Positions 62,946 to 64,000 of a stretch of 64,000 bases of DNA are shown one piece after another. The stretch is taken from positions 620,001 through 684,000 of the forward strand of contig NZ_JASZYG010000005.1 of assembly GCF_030317105.1 (NCBI RefSeq), written 5' to 3'. This DNA comes from Variovorax brevis. GTDB taxonomy: Bacteria; Pseudomonadota; Gammaproteobacteria; Burkholderiales; Burkholderiaceae_C. Made by a program: the position numbers and the translations under genes. Position 1 is the stretch's first letter. Each line of letters opens with the position of its first letter. The notes beneath the pieces are model-generated. The model had not been told where the DNA came from, did not search any database, and worked only from the letters and a program-made list of their open reading frames with translations.

Positions 62946-64000
62946 GTGAACAGGGTATATCGCTCCGTTTTCAGTCAAGCGACGGGAACATGGGTCGCGG
63001 TCTCCGAATTGGTGTCAGCCCGGGGCAAGGCTGGCGGCTTGCGCCACAGCGTCGTTGCGCTCGCAGCCATCACGGCATTGGGAAGCTTCGCGCCGGGGGA
63101 TGCCGATGCCGCAAGCTTCTATTGGCAAGGCGCTCTCAACAGAAGCGACAGTGGCGCAGGCAACTATGCGTCTTCGAGCAACCTGTCGATGTCCATCTCG
63201 GGCGACGACAACGACAACTGCGGCTCGGTCAGCGTCGCTGGCCGAACCAACGCGGCGGGTGCGATCGGCGGTGGCACGCTGACGGCGGCGCAACTCTATG
63301 CCAACGTCATTTCCAATGCGCCTGGGCTCAACGGCGTCAACACCACCAACAGGACGGTGTGGGATACCTATACGACGTCGCAGGTCTGGGCGGCGCCGGG
63401 CAACCTGGGCAGCGCTGGCGGCTACCCGAATGCCATCACGACTGCCGAGCCGCGCGCTTGGGGCGTGGGCTCCTTCGTGGTGGGTTGCGGCGCGATGGCG
63501 TCCGGCAACTATTCGCAGGCGGTCGGCATGGCCGCTACCGCGACGGCGCCCACTGCCATGGCTTATGGCGTGGCTGCGCTGGCGTCGGGCAAGGCCGCGA
63601 CGGCCATCGGGGTCGGCAGCGAGGCCTCCGCGGAATCAGCGATCGCTTTTGGATCCACGACCAAGGCCGCCGGTGCCTTCTCGGTCGCAATGGGTGGCAA
63701 TGCCCAGGTCGTCACCGGCGCGGCTGCGGGCATCGCCATCGGCAAGGATTCGGTCGTCAACGCAACGGACGGCATCGCGATTGGCGAGGGCACCAACAGC
63801 GGCGCGACAGGCCAGAACGTCGCCATCGGTTCGGCGCTGACCACTGCCAATGGCACCACCGCTGGCGGCGGCTCGGTCGCCATCGGGCGCGCGCAGGCCG
63901 CGACCGGCGACGGAGCCGTTGCGATCGGCTTGTCGAATACGGCGCCCCAAGGCGCGGTGGCGGTTGGCAGCAACATCGCGATCTCACAGAACAACGCGGT
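62946..64000 (+). CDS. Trimeric autotransporter adhesin (YadA-like), 3' end cut by window
   Basis: At least 351 residues; the frame is open to the window end. Residues 1-25 (MNRVYRSVFSQATGTWVAVS) form the extended signal-peptide region (ESPR) typical of large autotransporters, with a hydrophobic core and cleavage near 55 (GDADAAS). From about 173 onward there are YadA-head repeats of the AxAxG type (AVGMAA, AIGVGS, AIAFGS, SVAMGG, IAIGKD, VAIGRA, VAIGLS). The stalk and the membrane anchor must lie beyond the window. Mature Trp residues at 60, 139, 148, 172 and Cys at 92 and 181 are in the N-terminal part. Confidence 0.9.
   Translation, partial: MNRVYRSVFSQATGTWVAVSELVSARGKAGGLRHSVVALAAITALGSFAPGDADAASFYWQGALNRSDSGAGNYASSSNLSMSISGDDNDNCGSVSVAGRTNAAGAIGGGTLTAAQLYANVISNAPGLNGVNTTNRTVWDTYTTSQVWAAPGNLGSAGGYPNAITTAEPRAWGVGSFVVGCGAMASGNYSQAVGMAATATAPTAMAYGVAALASGKAATAIGVGSEASAESAIAFGSTTKAAGAFSVAMGGNAQVVTGAAAGIAIGKDSVVNATDGIAIGEGTNSGATGQNVAIGSALTTANGTTAGGGSVAIGRAQAATGDGAVAIGLSNTAPQGAVAVGSNIAISQNNA

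Overview
The window is a GC-rich (roughly 65%), densely coded piece of a betaproteobacterial chromosome. Gene order, the Burkholderiales-type leuCDB-asd-fimV-truA-trpFBA-accD block, the sdhCDAB-sdhE-gltA block with its GntR regulator, and the intergenic repeats point to Comamonadaceae, most likely a Variovorax-like organism. That placement is inference from order and motifs, not from a search. No rRNA, tRNA, CRISPR array, transposase or prophage gene was seen.

Layout. 1-5.5 kb: the end of rluC, a HAD phosphatase, a Rieske protein and an S49 peptidase; then, on the other strand, an MFS transporter, a tetrapyrrole-methylase-type methyltransferase and yceF. 5.6-12 kb: yceD-rpmF and the fatty-acid cluster plsX-fabH-fabD-fabG-acpP-fabF. 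12-16.5 kb: an envelope-stress operon (small membrane protein, rpoE, rseA, rseB, a DegP/MucD protease) closed by a strong terminator. 16.5-17 kb: the only gap above 300 bp, with DnaA-box-like repeats and a second terminator. 17-25 kb: lepA-lepB-DUF4845-rnc-era-recO-pdxJ-acpS-nagZ, mostly overlapping. 25-28.3 kb: accessory genes (a two-domain glycosyltransferase, a Sel1-repeat protein, a methyltransferase). 28.4-32.5 kb (minus): lysS coupled to a short Hsp70 homologue and a YgjP-type metalloprotease, plus a LON-domain protein. 33.3-46.5 kb (minus): LysR regulator, leuC, leuD, a small membrane protein, leuB, asd, fimV, truA, trpF, trpB, trpA, accD. 46.7-59.4 kb: a TCA-cycle supercluster (gltA, sdhE, sdhBADC and a HutC-type GntR regulator on minus; mdh, a trans-aconitate methyltransferase, a CitE-like lyase, a secreted protein and acnB on plus). 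59.4-64 kb: a PNPOx-like protein, then a halogenase-family flavoenzyme gene overlapping a DUF2827 glycosyltransferase-like gene, divergent from a trimeric autotransporter adhesin cut by the window end.

Most of the window is housekeeping. The best candidate for an undescribed system is the last 4 kb: a tryptophan-halogenase-family enzyme and a DUF2827 protein, translationally coupled and sharing a 211 bp intergenic region with a trimeric autotransporter. This suggests, but does not show, covalent decoration of the adhesin. Other points of interest are the DnaA-box-like array and base-composition shift around the start of lepA, a dispersed GC-rich repeat present in two opposite copies, and a perfect palindrome between the GntR gene and mdh.
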